Shown one piece after another: positions 8,390 through 18,379 of a stretch of 64,000 nucleotides of DNA. Source of the stretch: Streptomyces camponoticapitis. Lineage in GTDB: Bacteria > Actinomycetota > Actinomycetes > Streptomycetales > Streptomycetaceae. The stretch is taken from NCBI RefSeq assembly GCF_014646115.1, contig NZ_BMMV01000005.1, positions 62,001 to 126,000 of the forward strand, given 5' to 3'. Each line of letters begins with the position of its first letter. Positions within the stretch are counted from its first letter, which is position 1. Under the pieces are notes generated by a model, which did no database searches, was not told where the DNA came from, and worked only from the letters and a program-made list of their open reading frames with translations. A program made the translations under genes and the position numbers.

Positions 8390-9768
8390 ACGTCCGCACC
8401 GCCCGCCGGCTCCTGGCCGGTCCGCTGCTGTCGCCGCTCCGCCAGCTCGTGCTGGTGCTCGAAGGCGGTGAGCCTGTCCGCCTCCAGCATTTCCTGGACG
8501 GACGTCATCAGCGTTTCCATGTCGACGACACCGATGTACTCGCCGCGCCTGCCGGTCACGGCGACCCGGCCGCCGCTCTCGGTCAGGACCGCCTCCAGCG
8601 CGTCGTGCAGGGTGGCGTCCCTGGTCACCGTGTGGTGCACCAGCTGGCCGGCGTTGGCGAGCGAGCCCTTGGCCCGCGACAGGTCGCCGCGGCGCAGCCA
8701 CTTGTACGGGCGGTTCTTCCGGTCCAGCATCAGCAGTTCGTTGTGCGGGCCGCTGCTCAGCCTGTCGAAGATCGACTGGAGCGGGTCCTCGACCGTCACC
8801 GACGGGAAGTCGGCGATCTCCACCTCCCGTACGCGCGTGAGGTTGAGCCGCTTCAGCGCGGCCCCCGCGCCCACGAAGCCGGACACGAAGTCGTCGGCGG
8901 GGTTGGTGAGGATCGCCTCGGGGGTGTCGAACTGGGCTATGTGCGAGCGCTCCCGCAGGATCGCGATCCGGTCGCCGAGCTTGATCGCCTCGTCGAAGTC
9001 GTGCGTCACGAACACGATCGTCTTGTGCAACTCGTGCTGGAGACGTATCAGTTCGTCCTGGAGATGGTCCCGTGTGATCGGGTCGACGGCGCCGAACGGC
9101 TCGTCCATCAGCAGCACCGGCGGGTCGGCGGCGAGCGCCCGCGCCACCCCCACACGCTGCTGCTGGCCGCCCGAGAGCTGGCGCGGATAACGGCCGTGGA
9201 ACTCGCGGGGGTCGAGCCCGACCAGGTCGAGCATCTCCTCGACCCGGTCCTTCACCTTCGACTTGGACCAGCCGACCATCTTCGGTACGAGCGCGATGTT
9301 CTCGCCGACCGTCATGTGCGGGAAGAGACCGGAGGACTGGATCGCGTAGCCGATCTGCCGGCGCAGCTTCACCGGGTCCATGTCGGTGACATCCTCGTCG
9401 CCGATCCTGATCCGCCCGGAGGAGGGCTCGATCAGCCGGTTGATCATCTTGAGGGTGGTCGACTTACCGCAGCCGGAGGGGCCGACGAGGATGACCGTCT
9501 CGCCCGCCTTGATCTCCATCGAGACGTTCTCGACCGCCGGGTTGGGGCTGCCCGGATAGCGCTTGGTGAGGCCGTCGAGCTGGATGGTGGCGCCGCTCGT
9601 GGAGGCGGTGCCGGCGGTGCCACCGTTGGTGGGCACGGCGCGGGCCGTGGTGCCGGCCGTGGCCGTGGCCACGGGCTTGACGCCGGCCGTCGGCACGGCC
9701 TCGGCCTCGGCGTCGGTCACGGCCTTGTCTGCGGCCCCGGCCGGCGTCGGGTCAGCGGTCTCAGACAC
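8386..9768 (-). CDS. Osmoprotectant ABC transporter ATP-binding protein with CBS domains
   Basis: A 460-residue ATPase. After a roughly 60-residue Ala/Thr-rich N-terminal extension come Walker A (GPSGCGKS), the signature [12 protein letters not shown] and Walker B LLMDEPFGAVDP, then HDFDEA. The C-terminal third carries a CBS pair, as in OpuA-type ATPases that sense ionic strength. The start is GTG 9768, with GAGGGGG upstream; it overlaps the end of the preceding permease by 8 bp. The low-complexity N-terminal extension is unusual for the family and may be a flexible tail. Confidence 0.9.
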   Translation of the reverse strand: MSETADPTPAGAADKAVTDAEAEAVPTAGVKPVATATAGTTARAVPTNGGTAGTASTSGATIQLDGLTKRYPGSPNPAVENVSMEIKAGETVILVGPSGCGKSTTLKMINRLIEPSSGRIRIGDEDVTDMDPVKLRRQIGYAIQSSGLFPHMTVGENIALVPKMVGWSKSKVKDRVEEMLDLVGLDPREFHGRYPRQLSGGQQQRVGVARALAADPPVLLMDEPFGAVDPITRDHLQDELIRLQHELHKTIVFVTHDFDEAIKLGDRIAILRERSHIAQFDTPEAILTNPADDFVSGFVGAGAALKRLNLTRVREVEIADFPSVTVEDPLQSIFDRLSSGPHNELLMLDRKNRPYKWLRRGDLSRAKGSLANAGQLVHHTVTRDATLHDALEAVLTESGGRVAVTGRRGEYIGVVDMETLMTSVQEMLEADRLTAFEHQHELAERRQQRTGQEPAGGADV

Positions 9769-10408
9769 GGATCCCCCTCGGGATGGTGAGTCGGCCGAGC
9801 AGGACATACGCGGCGTCGAAGAGCAGGGCGAGAATGACGATGCCGATCGTTCCGGCGAGTACCTGGTTGATCGCGTTGGCGCTGCCCAGCGAGGCGATGC
9901 CACGGAAGATCTCGTTGCCGAGGCCGGGCCCCGACGCGTACGCGGCGATGGCGGCGATGCCCATCAGCATCTGGGTGGAGACCCGGATGCCGGTGAGGAT
10001 CGGCGGCCAGGCGAGCGGTAGCTCGACCTTGAGCAGCCGGGCGGTACGTGACATGCCGATGCCCTTGGCGGCGTCCACCAGATCCGGGTCCACGCCGCGC
10101 AGTCCGACGACGGCGTTGCGCACGATGGGCAGCAGCCCGTACAGCGTGAGGACGATCACGGTGGGCGCGACGCCGAGACCGACCAGCGGGATGAGCAGAC
10201 CGATGGCGGCCAGGGAGGGGATGGTCAGGATGGCGGCGGTGGAGAGGACCGCCAGACTGCCGCCCCAGGGGCTGCGGTAGGTCAGTACGCCGATGACGAC
10301 ACCCAGGACGGTGGCGATCACCATGCACTGGAAGACGGCGCTGGCGTGCTGGAACGAGTCGGTGAGCAATTGCTGGTGGCGATTGGCCAGATAGTCCCAG
10401 AAGTCCAC
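9761..10408 (-). CDS. Osmoprotectant ABC transporter permease (first gene of operon)
   Basis: A 215-residue permease, MDFWDYLANRHQQLLTDSFQ onward, with five or six helices and the EAA loop DAAKGIGMSRTARLLKVELPLAWPPI. It matches the OpuC-type permease family. The GTG start at 10408 is preceded by GAGAGGAG. As the first gene it is probably expressed from a promoter between 10409 and 10437, or together with the Lrp/AsnC gene 29 bp upstream on the same strand. The order permease-ATPase-permease-binding protein is typical of the quaternary-amine family. Confidence 0.9.
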   Translation of the reverse strand: MDFWDYLANRHQQLLTDSFQHASAVFQCMVIATVLGVVIGVLTYRSPWGGSLAVLSTAAILTIPSLAAIGLLIPLVGLGVAPTVIVLTLYGLLPIVRNAVVGLRGVDPDLVDAAKGIGMSRTARLLKVELPLAWPPILTGIRVSTQMLMGIAAIAAYASGPGLGNEIFRGIASLGSANAINQVLAGTIGIVILALLFDAAYVLLGRLTIPRGIRV

Positions 10409-10437
10409 GGCGCTCCTCTCTGGTCGGTCGCGGTCGG

Positions 10438-10941
10438 TCAGTCGCCCGGCAGGCCGGGCGGCCGGTCGCCGTCGGTGTCCTGGGCGGCCTGCTCCACCAG
10501 CGGGATGATCCGCAGCGGAACGGGGTTCTCCATGACGATCGCCGTGGAGGCCCGCTGAATACCGGCGAAACCGACAACCCGGTCGATCACCCGTTGGAGA
10601 TCGGCGTTCGAACGAGCGACGAGTCGGCAGAGCATATCCCCGGTTCCGGTGGTGGTATGCAGTTCGAGGACCTCTGGAACGCCACTCAAATGGGCTCGAA
10701 CATCAGAACCTTGTCCTTGTTTGATCTCCAGGGTTGCGAACGCCGTAACTGGGTAGCCGAGAGCGGCCGGATCGACGTCCGGACCGAACCCCCGGATGAC
10801 GCCGTTCGTCTGAAGACGGTCCAGCCGCGCCTGCACGGTGCCGCGCGCCACCCCCAGCCGGCGCGACGCCTCCAGCACCCCGATGCGCGGCTCGCGTGCC
10901 AGCAGGGAGATGAGCCTGCCGTCGAGCCCGTCGATACCCAT
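10438..10941 (-). CDS. Lrp/AsnC-family transcriptional regulator
   Basis: A 167-residue regulator with an N-terminal HTH (LDGRLISLLAREPRIGVLEASRRLGVARGTVQARLDRLQTNGVIRGF) and a C-terminal RAM domain containing GTGDMLCRLVARSNADL. ATG 10941 has AGGAGG seven bases upstream. It is transcribed away from hppD across a 132-bp shared region, the arrangement that usually links an Lrp-type regulator with 4-hydroxyphenylpyruvate dioxygenase in Streptomyces. Control of tyrosine breakdown is therefore the best guess for its role, by context only. Confidence 0.88.
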   Translation of the reverse strand: MGIDGLDGRLISLLAREPRIGVLEASRRLGVARGTVQARLDRLQTNGVIRGFGPDVDPAALGYPVTAFATLEIKQGQGSDVRAHLSGVPEVLELHTTTGTGDMLCRLVARSNADLQRVIDRVVGFAGIQRASTAIVMENPVPLRIIPLVEQAAQDTDGDRPPGLPGD

Positions 10942-12228
<1,287 letters not shown>

Positions 12229-12304
12229 CACGTCGTTCGGCACCGCTCGACGTTCACCGCGGGGTCGGCCGCGACCCGGCCGACCCCGCGCCCTGGGCCG
12301 GTCT

Positions 12305-12344
12305 GGTGGCGGTCGGCCGCTGACTCCAGCGGTCGACCGCCACC
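12305..12344. terminator. Bidirectional terminator between hppD and the amino-acid ABC operon
   Basis: An 18-bp stem (12305-12322 with 12327-12344, one G-T pair) and a 4-nt loop. It lies between two convergent genes and can terminate both. Confidence 0.75.
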
Positions 12345-12356
12345 ACCGGACGGGCC

Positions 12357-13229
12357 CTACTCCTTCGTACCCCGCGCCCTGTCCTCGCTCAGCCCGGCGG
12401 CGGCCGGGTCGAGGAGGCGGGAGAGGAAGGACTTGGTGCGGCTGTGGCTCGGGTCGCCGATCACCTGGGCCGGGGAGCCCTCCTCGACGATGACCCCGCC
12501 GTCCATGAAGACCACCCGGTCGGCGACCTCCCTGGCGAAGCTCATCTCGTGCGTGACGACGAGCATCGTCATCCCCTCGTCGGCGAGCGAGCGCATCACC
12601 GCGAGGACGTCACCCACCAGTTCGGGGTCGAGCGCGGACGTCGGCTCGTCGAAGAGCATCAGCTCCGGGTCCATCGCCAACGCCCGTGCGATGGCCACCC
12701 GTTGCTGCTGCCCGCCGGACAACTGGGCCGGATACGACGACTCCTTGTCGGTCAGACCGACCCGCGCCAGCCGCTCGCGGGCGACCCGCGCCGCCTCCTC
12801 CTTGCCGCGCCCCAGCACCCGGCGCTGAGGGAGCGTCAGATTCTGGAGGGCGGTCAGATGGGGGAAGAGGTTGAACGACTGGAAGACCATCCCGATGCCG
12901 CGGCGCACCTTGTCGATGTCCACGTCCGGGTCGGTGACCTCCGCGCCGGCCACCAGAATGGTGCCCGACGTCGGCTCCTCCAGCCGGTTCACACAGCGCA
13001 GCAGCGTCGACTTGCCGGACCCCGAAGGGCCGATGACGCACACCACCTCGCCGCGCGCGACCGTGAAGTCTATGCCGGTGAGGACCTCCAGCGAGCCGAA
13101 CGACTTGCGCAGGGCCCGTACTTCGATCGCGGGCGCCTCCCCGGACGCTCCCGTCGGCCGGGACGCCTTCACGTCCGGCGCCGGGTCCGTCTCCGAGGAC
13201 TTGTCCACCGGTTCCTCCACCCCGCTCAC
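12357..13229 (-). CDS. Polar amino-acid ABC transporter ATP-binding protein
   Basis: A 290-residue ATPase with Walker [10 protein letters not shown], the Q-loop [17 protein letters not shown], the signature [12 protein letters not shown], Walker [15 protein letters not shown] and the switch His in [14 protein letters not shown]. These are the marks of the GlnQ/HisP class. A roughly 35-residue polar N-terminal extension precedes the domain. The GTG start at 13229 overlaps the permease stop. Last gene of a binding protein-permease-ATPase operon. Confidence 0.92.
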   Translation of the reverse strand: MSGVEEPVDKSSETDPAPDVKASRPTGASGEAPAIEVRALRKSFGSLEVLTGIDFTVARGEVVCVIGPSGSGKSTLLRCVNRLEEPTSGTILVAGAEVTDPDVDIDKVRRGIGMVFQSFNLFPHLTALQNLTLPQRRVLGRGKEEAARVARERLARVGLTDKESSYPAQLSGGQQQRVAIARALAMDPELMLFDEPTSALDPELVGDVLAVMRSLADEGMTMLVVTHEMSFAREVADRVVFMDGGVIVEEGSPAQVIGDPSHSRTKSFLSRLLDPAAAGLSEDRARGTKE

Positions 13230-14011
13230 CTCGCCCTTGCCGTACGCGCTTCGAGCCGCCGGACCAGATGGCCCAGCGGCAGGGTGATCACCAGATAGCA
13301 GAGACCGGCGATGAGGATCGGCGTGAGGCTGCGGTTCTGGTTCAGGGCGTCCCGGCCGAACTTGGCGAGCTCGTACTGGGACAGGGACAGGCCCAGCAGA
13401 TAGACCAGCGACGAGTCCTTCGTCAGCAGGATCAACTCGTTGGTCAGCGGCGGCAGTACGATCCGCAGGGCCTGCGGAATGATGATCGAGACCATCGCCC
13501 GCCCCTGCGACATCCCGAGCGAACGCGCGGCCTCGGTCTGCCCCTTGGGCACGGCCTGGATACCGGCCCGGAGGGTCTCCGCCATGTAGGCGGCGCCGAC
13601 CAGGCCCAGGGCCAGCATCACCGTCACGTACTGGTTGATCGCCACCTGGAAGGCCAGCGGCACACCGAACCCGAGGGCGATGAAGACCAGCAGCGCGGGA
13701 ACGCCCCGGAAGAACTCGATGTAGACAATGGCCAGCCAGCGGTACGGCGGCACCTGCGACAGCCGCATCAGCGCGAGCAGCAGTCCCAGGGCCAGCCCGA
13801 ACCCGAAGCCGAGCAGGGTGTAGATGACGGTGTTGACCAGCGCGGTCGTGATGATGTCGGGGAATTGGGCCTTGGCGACCTCGACATCGAAGAAGGCTCG
13901 CTGGATCTCGCCCCAGTCGGCGGCCTGGGCGATGGCGAGCACCACGACGGCCAGGACGGCGTACTGAACGCTCCTGATGACGCGGGTCCGTTGTCGGCGG
14001 GTCATGGACAT
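13226..14011 (-). CDS. Amino-acid ABC transporter permease (HisM/GlnP type)
   Basis: A 261-residue permease. An N-terminal helix ([16 protein letters not shown]) precedes the five-helix HisM-type core, with the family segments [42 protein letters not shown] (EAA loop) and [21 protein letters not shown]. It transports a polar amino acid. The specificity (Glu, Gln, Asp or other) cannot be read from the sequence. It is flanked closely by the ATPase and the binding-protein genes. Confidence 0.92.
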   Translation of the reverse strand: MSMTRRQRTRVIRSVQYAVLAVVVLAIAQAADWGEIQRAFFDVEVAKAQFPDIITTALVNTVIYTLLGFGFGLALGLLLALMRLSQVPPYRWLAIVYIEFFRGVPALLVFIALGFGVPLAFQVAINQYVTVMLALGLVGAAYMAETLRAGIQAVPKGQTEAARSLGMSQGRAMVSIIIPQALRIVLPPLTNELILLTKDSSLVYLLGLSLSQYELAKFGRDALNQNRSLTPILIAGLCYLVITLPLGHLVRRLEARTARAR

Positions 14012-14024
14012 CTGTGGTGGTTCC

Positions 14025-14825
14025 TCAATTCTTGGGAGCGGCGGGGAACCACTTCTTGTATATGGCGTCGTAACGGCCGTCCGACTGGGCCGCCTTGATC
14101 ACCTTGTTGATCTCCGCGCGCAGGGCGTCGTTCCCGGTCCGCACCCCGACGCCGTACTTCTCGCCGGTCTCGAACTCGGCCGTGACCTCGGTGTCCGGAT
14201 TCTTGCGTACGTACTCGAAGAGAACGCCGTTGTCGTTGACGGCGGCGTCGACCTGGCCTGTCTTCACGGCCGTGAGCAGCAGCGCCAGGTCCTCGAACTG
14301 GACGGTCTCCACGTCCTTGCCGTTCTTCTTCGCGTACTCCTCACCGGTCGTACCCTGCTGGACGCCCAGCTTCTTGCCCTTCAGGCTCGCCAGCGAGTCG
14401 TAGCCGGCGCCCTTCTTGGTGACCAGGGCCTGGGTGGCCTCGAAATAGGGGTCGGAGAAGTCCAGGTTCTCCTCACGTACGGGCGTGATCGTCATGCCCG
14501 CGGCGGCGACGTCACACTTGCGGGCGTTGAGGTCCTCGCCCGTCTGGATGCCCTCGAAAGGCGTGTCGACGATCTCCTGAGTGACCTTCAGCTCCTTGGC
14601 GACCAGATCCACCAGGTCCACGTCGAAGCCGACGATCTTGTTGTCCTGGCGGGACTGGAAGGGCTCGTACGGCAGATGGGTGCAGGTCGTGAGCTTCCCT
14701 GACTTCACCAGCTCCACCTTCGAGCCGTCGGACCCGGAGGTCTCGGTGCTCGTACATCCGGTCATGGCGACGAGGGCGGCGGCGGTGGTTACTACGGGCA
14801 ACACGAACGCGGTGCGCGGGGACAA
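14025..14825 (-). CDS. Amino-acid ABC transporter substrate-binding lipoprotein
   Basis: A 266-residue extracellular solute-binding protein (family 3). The signal peptide LSPRTAFVLPVVTTAAALVA ends in lipobox MTGC. The mature part has LTTCTHLPYEPFQ, then DVAAAGMTITPVREENLDFSDPYF and KKLGVQQGTTGEEYAK, all family hallmarks. The start is uncertain. I prefer TTG 14825, which has GGAGG just upstream and gives a normal signal peptide; another TTG at 14861 adds 12 residues. It is the first gene of the operon, 13 bp from the permease. Confidence 0.88.
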   Translation of the reverse strand: MSPRTAFVLPVVTTAAALVAMTGCTSTETSGSDGSKVELVKSGKLTTCTHLPYEPFQSRQDNKIVGFDVDLVDLVAKELKVTQEIVDTPFEGIQTGEDLNARKCDVAAAGMTITPVREENLDFSDPYFEATQALVTKKGAGYDSLASLKGKKLGVQQGTTGEEYAKKNGKDVETVQFEDLALLLTAVKTGQVDAAVNDNGVLFEYVRKNPDTEVTAEFETGEKYGVGVRTGNDALRAEINKVIKAAQSDGRYDAIYKKWFPAAPKN

Positions 14826-14928
14826 GACGCCTCCAAGCGAGGGACGGACGAGGGCCCACAAGGTGTGTGAGTTGCGCAGATCTTGCCATCGGAGGTGCCG
14901 GATGTCTCCTCCGAACGGGTTCCGCCCG

Positions 14929-16572
14929 TTACACGATCGGCTGCGTCCGGGTGCAGTTCTTCCACTCCACCCACGGCCGGGCGCCGCCGTTCTTCGGACC
15001 GGTGGCGTACGTCGGGTCGCCGGTGATGGCCTGGTTCTTCTCCTCGTGCGTGATGTCGATGCCGAACAGCTTGAACCCCATCGTCACCTGGCCGGCCGAG
15101 ATACCGAAGCCGATCCCCAACGAGGCGTTCCACCAGTCGGTGTTGGCCTTGTAGTCCAGCCGCGACAGCTTGCCCTTGTCGTGCAGCAGCCGCTCCAGCG
15201 GCCCCGCGTCACTTCCCGGTACCTCCGCCGCCTCCGACGGGGTGGGCAGGGCGTCACTGGCGGGGAAGTCGCCGCGACCGCGCAGCCAGTCCTCGACCAG
15301 CTTGCTGTCCGTGTCGTTGTCCAGGACCAGCTCCGCCGACTCCGTGTGGATCTGCGACTCGATCGTGCCGCCACCGCCGCCGACGTCGATGGTCACCGGC
15401 GTACCGGGGACATTGGCCCCCGCGCCGACCTGGACGCCGCCGCCCGCGCCGTTCTCCTCGCTGGTGGTGATCACCAGCTTCTCCGGCCGGTGCTCCTTGC
15501 CGTCCTTCTGCTCCTGGTCGTAGGTCGCCGCGTCGTACGTGACGGCCACCTGCTGCATCCGGGTCGCCTTGCCCTGCGCGCCCTGACCGCTCTTGCCGTC
15601 GACGCTGAGGGTGTAGACGAAGGTGATCTTCCCCGCGTCCGGGCCGGTGTTGGTCCGCATGACCACGACGTCCTCGGTCATCGAGCCGGTGAGCCCGTCG
15701 GCCGAAACGCTGCCGAGGTCCTTGGACTTGCCGTTCTCGTCCTTGCCCCCGGCGCCCTTCTTGAAGGACTTGCCGAAGCTCAGTCCGCCCGACGCGTCGG
15801 TGGTGGTCTTGGTGATGTCGACGTCCGGCATCCGCTCGGGGTTGGCCGACTGCATCTGGGACACGGCACTGTTCTTGCAGCCGACCTGGCTGATCGGCGA
15901 GACGGGCGAGCCGATCATCGCGTCGCACGTGTCCGACTGCTTGAGCGCCGCCGCGAACTCCTCGGCGTCGGCGAGGTTCGCGGCGAGGTCGGCCTGCGGG
16001 TCGTCACTCTTGTTGCTCGCGAACACCCACTGCCCGCCCTGGCCCTTGCCCTTGCTGTAGGTGCCGTTCAGCGAGGCGCTGCCGCCCCAGTCCTTCAGCC
16101 CCGGTATCCCCGCCGAGACGCTGGCCGTGACACCGACACCGCTGTCCGTCACGCGCTCCAGGGTGACCGTGCCGTCCGACCACTGCTGGACCTTGAGCTG
16201 TTCGGAGCCGCTGATCTTGATGAAGATGATCTGGATCACGACCGTGGTCTTGGTCTGATCCTGGGAGAGCAGGCACTTCGCGGGCTGGAACGGGTCGCCC
16301 GGGGGGCCCTCGGGTATCTCGCCGTCCCCGCCGCCATCTCCGCCGTCGTCCCCGCCCCCACCGCCGGAGTCGCAGCCCTCGCCGCCGTCGCCCGTGTTGA
16401 CGATCCGGCAGACCGCGTCCTCCAGCGCAACGGCCGTGTCGGTGGGGACGGTCAGCGCCACGATCGCGGCGACTATCGCCGCGACGACGCCTATCAGAGC
16501 GACGTACTCGACACCGCCCTGGCCTCTGTCGCGCGGCCGACGCGGCCTTGGTACGCACTCCGTGCCGTTCAT
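14929..16572 (-). CDS. Large secreted protein with Flp/TadE pilin-like N-terminus, unknown function
   Basis: A 547-residue protein I cannot assign to a family. Residues 1-45 look like a class III (type IV pilin-like) signal: a basic stretch, then DRGQGGVEYVALIG with the G(x)nE processing pattern and a hydrophobic helix. A Gly/Asp-rich linker (about 62-85) follows, then a long exported-looking region of Ser/Thr/Gly-rich beta-type sequence with few cysteines, and a C-terminal segment WVEWKNCTRTQPIV. A TPR membrane protein gene lies 116 bp upstream on the same strand. An adhesin, pilus-associated factor or secreted effector are all possible; none is shown. Confidence 0.8.
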   Translation of the reverse strand: MNGTECVPRPRRPRDRGQGGVEYVALIGVVAAIVAAIVALTVPTDTAVALEDAVCRIVNTGDGGEGCDSGGGGGDDGGDGGGDGEIPEGPPGDPFQPAKCLLSQDQTKTTVVIQIIFIKISGSEQLKVQQWSDGTVTLERVTDSGVGVTASVSAGIPGLKDWGGSASLNGTYSKGKGQGGQWVFASNKSDDPQADLAANLADAEEFAAALKQSDTCDAMIGSPVSPISQVGCKNSAVSQMQSANPERMPDVDITKTTTDASGGLSFGKSFKKGAGGKDENGKSKDLGSVSADGLTGSMTEDVVVMRTNTGPDAGKITFVYTLSVDGKSGQGAQGKATRMQQVAVTYDAATYDQEQKDGKEHRPEKLVITTSEENGAGGGVQVGAGANVPGTPVTIDVGGGGGTIESQIHTESAELVLDNDTDSKLVEDWLRGRGDFPASDALPTPSEAAEVPGSDAGPLERLLHDKGKLSRLDYKANTDWWNASLGIGFGISAGQVTMGFKLFGIDITHEEKNQAITGDPTYATGPKNGGARPWVEWKNCTRTQPIV

Positions 16573-16688
16573 CCGGACTCCTCGCCCAAGCCGTCGCCCG
16601 TTTCCCCGGGCGAGAGGAGACTAAGGACGGGACCGGGCCCAGACGCAGGGCCTCAGGGCCCAGTTACGGGCCCACCGGAGGTGATCAT

Positions 16689-18281
16689 TCAGCTTCGGGC
16701 GGCGGAAGATGCCGATACGGGCCGTGTGGGCGTGGGTGCGGGCTCCGACCAGGCCGGCGACGCGGACGGCACCGGCGGCGCGACCGACCGCGCGGGCGGC
16801 GTCGCCGGTGTGGACGGCGACGGCACCGTGCTTCTCGACGGCGCGGTGGGCCCCGCCGTCAGCGGTGTGCTCTCGCCGTCGCCGTACATGTCCTTCGGAC
16901 CGCCGCCGGGCAGCTCGCCCAGTTCCGCCAGCGCCGCACGGGCCTTCGGCGCCAGCAGCGGCGAGAAACGCGGATTCGTCCGCAGCGCCTCGTCCAGATG
17001 GCGGCGCGCCGGGCCCTCCATCCCGAGTTCGCGTTCGATCTCTCCCCGGTGGTACGAGAAGAGCGCGCTCCGCATCCCCTGTTCCGTCGCCCTCTTCGCG
17101 TAGGGCAGCGCCTTCCGCGCCTCACCCGCCCGGTACAGCGCCCAAGCCAGCGTGTCGGACACCTGCATGCTCCGGTGGCCGCGCCGCCACTCCGCCTCCA
17201 GCCGCTCCACCGCCGCCCGCGGACTGCCGTGGTCGGCCTCGAAACGGGCCAGCGTCAGCTCCTCGTTGACGCCGTCGGCCTGAGCCCTCGCCGTACGGTC
17301 GCGGAGCAGCTCGTACTGGCTCCGCGCGTCCCCGTCCAGCCCCAGCGAGTCGTACAACTCGCCCAGCTCCAGGGCGTATTCGGGCATCGGGCGCTCGGCG
17401 AGGGCCGCCTGGTAGTCCTGGCACGCCTCCTCCGTCCTGTCCAGCGCCGCGAGGACACGCGCCCGGCCCGCCAGCGACGCATGGTGGTCCGGCGCCACCT
17501 TCAGCGCGGCGTCGTAGTAGCGCAGCGCGTCCGTCGGCTCGCCGCGCTCCCAGGCGAGCCCGCCGAGAGCGTTCAGCGCGCCGGACCTCTCGGCGGGCGT
17601 GGCCGCCTTCCCCGCCGCCTCGTCCGCCTTCGCCGCCGCGTCCTCGCGCCAGCCGCGGTCACGGTAGACCAGCGACGACACGGACAGCACGCGTACGCCG
17701 GAGCGCAGCGACCGCAGCTTGTCCAGGGCCCTGCCCGCTGCCGCGTAGTCGCCGAGCCCGTTGTACGCGTCGATCAGGACGGGGTACGTCGTCCAGCGCG
17801 CCGGGGCCGCCTTCCGTACCGCCTCGCCCCACTTCCTGGCCGCCGCGTAGTCGTGCCGCGCGTTCGCCAGCGCGGCCAGGCCCGTCGTCGCCGCCGGGTT
17901 GCGCCGCTCGCCGGGGGCGACGGCGAGCGAGCGCCGCAGCGCCTGCTCGGCCTTCGGGTAATACGCCGTGTCCGCCCGCAGCCCGCCCCGCTCCACGTAC
18001 GCCGCGCCCAGCACCGCCCAGGATCCGGCGTCCTTCGGGTTCTTCCGCAGCCACGCCTCCCGGTCCCTGATGAGCGCCGCCACGTCCGGCAGCGAGGCGG
18101 GACCGCCCGCGCCGACGGCGGCCCGCGCCCGCGCCTCGGGGCCCGGTGGAGGCGGCGCCTCGTCCCCGTCCGGGACGAACACCAGGACGCCCACGACGAG
18201 GACCGCCCCCACACCCGCGGCCAGTGCCGCCCTGCGGATGTGCCTCATGTGCCGCGTGTTCCAGGTGTTCTTGGCATCCAT
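16689..18281 (-). CDS. Membrane-anchored TPR-repeat protein
   Basis: A 530-residue protein. One hydrophobic segment near residues 14-36 (AALAAGVGAVLVVGVLVFVP) is followed by a Pro/Ala linker and then roughly nine tetratricopeptide-like helical repeats rich in Ala, Leu and Arg (for example WAVLGAAYVERGG, NALGGLAWERGEPTDALRYYDAAL). The C-terminus is a Pro/Thr/Ser-rich tail. The TPR part probably lies outside the membrane. The start is uncertain; ATG 18281 (MDAKNTWNTRH) is used, and ATG 18251 (MRHIRRAA) is an alternative. The partner may be the pilin-like protein encoded 116 bp downstream. Confidence 0.8.
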   Translation of the reverse strand: MDAKNTWNTRHMRHIRRAALAAGVGAVLVVGVLVFVPDGDEAPPPPGPEARARAAVGAGGPASLPDVAALIRDREAWLRKNPKDAGSWAVLGAAYVERGGLRADTAYYPKAEQALRRSLAVAPGERRNPAATTGLAALANARHDYAAARKWGEAVRKAAPARWTTYPVLIDAYNGLGDYAAAGRALDKLRSLRSGVRVLSVSSLVYRDRGWREDAAAKADEAAGKAATPAERSGALNALGGLAWERGEPTDALRYYDAALKVAPDHHASLAGRARVLAALDRTEEACQDYQAALAERPMPEYALELGELYDSLGLDGDARSQYELLRDRTARAQADGVNEELTLARFEADHGSPRAAVERLEAEWRRGHRSMQVSDTLAWALYRAGEARKALPYAKRATEQGMRSALFSYHRGEIERELGMEGPARRHLDEALRTNPRFSPLLAPKARAALAELGELPGGGPKDMYGDGESTPLTAGPTAPSRSTVPSPSTPATPPARSVAPPVPSASPAWSEPAPTPTRPVSASSAARS

Positions 18282-18379
18282 GTGATTACTGTGCGTCAAT
18301 ACGAAGACCACACCCGTCCTTGCGGATGTGGATCGCAGACGGGTTCACACCGATGGCCCCGGGGTGCCACGCTGGGATC

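Noticed and set aside
14581..17103. An 840-codon plus-strand frame across the pilin-like and TPR genes
   Set aside because: It spans two minus-strand genes with good codon bias and domains. The encoded Arg/Ala/Gly-rich protein has no recognisable fold.
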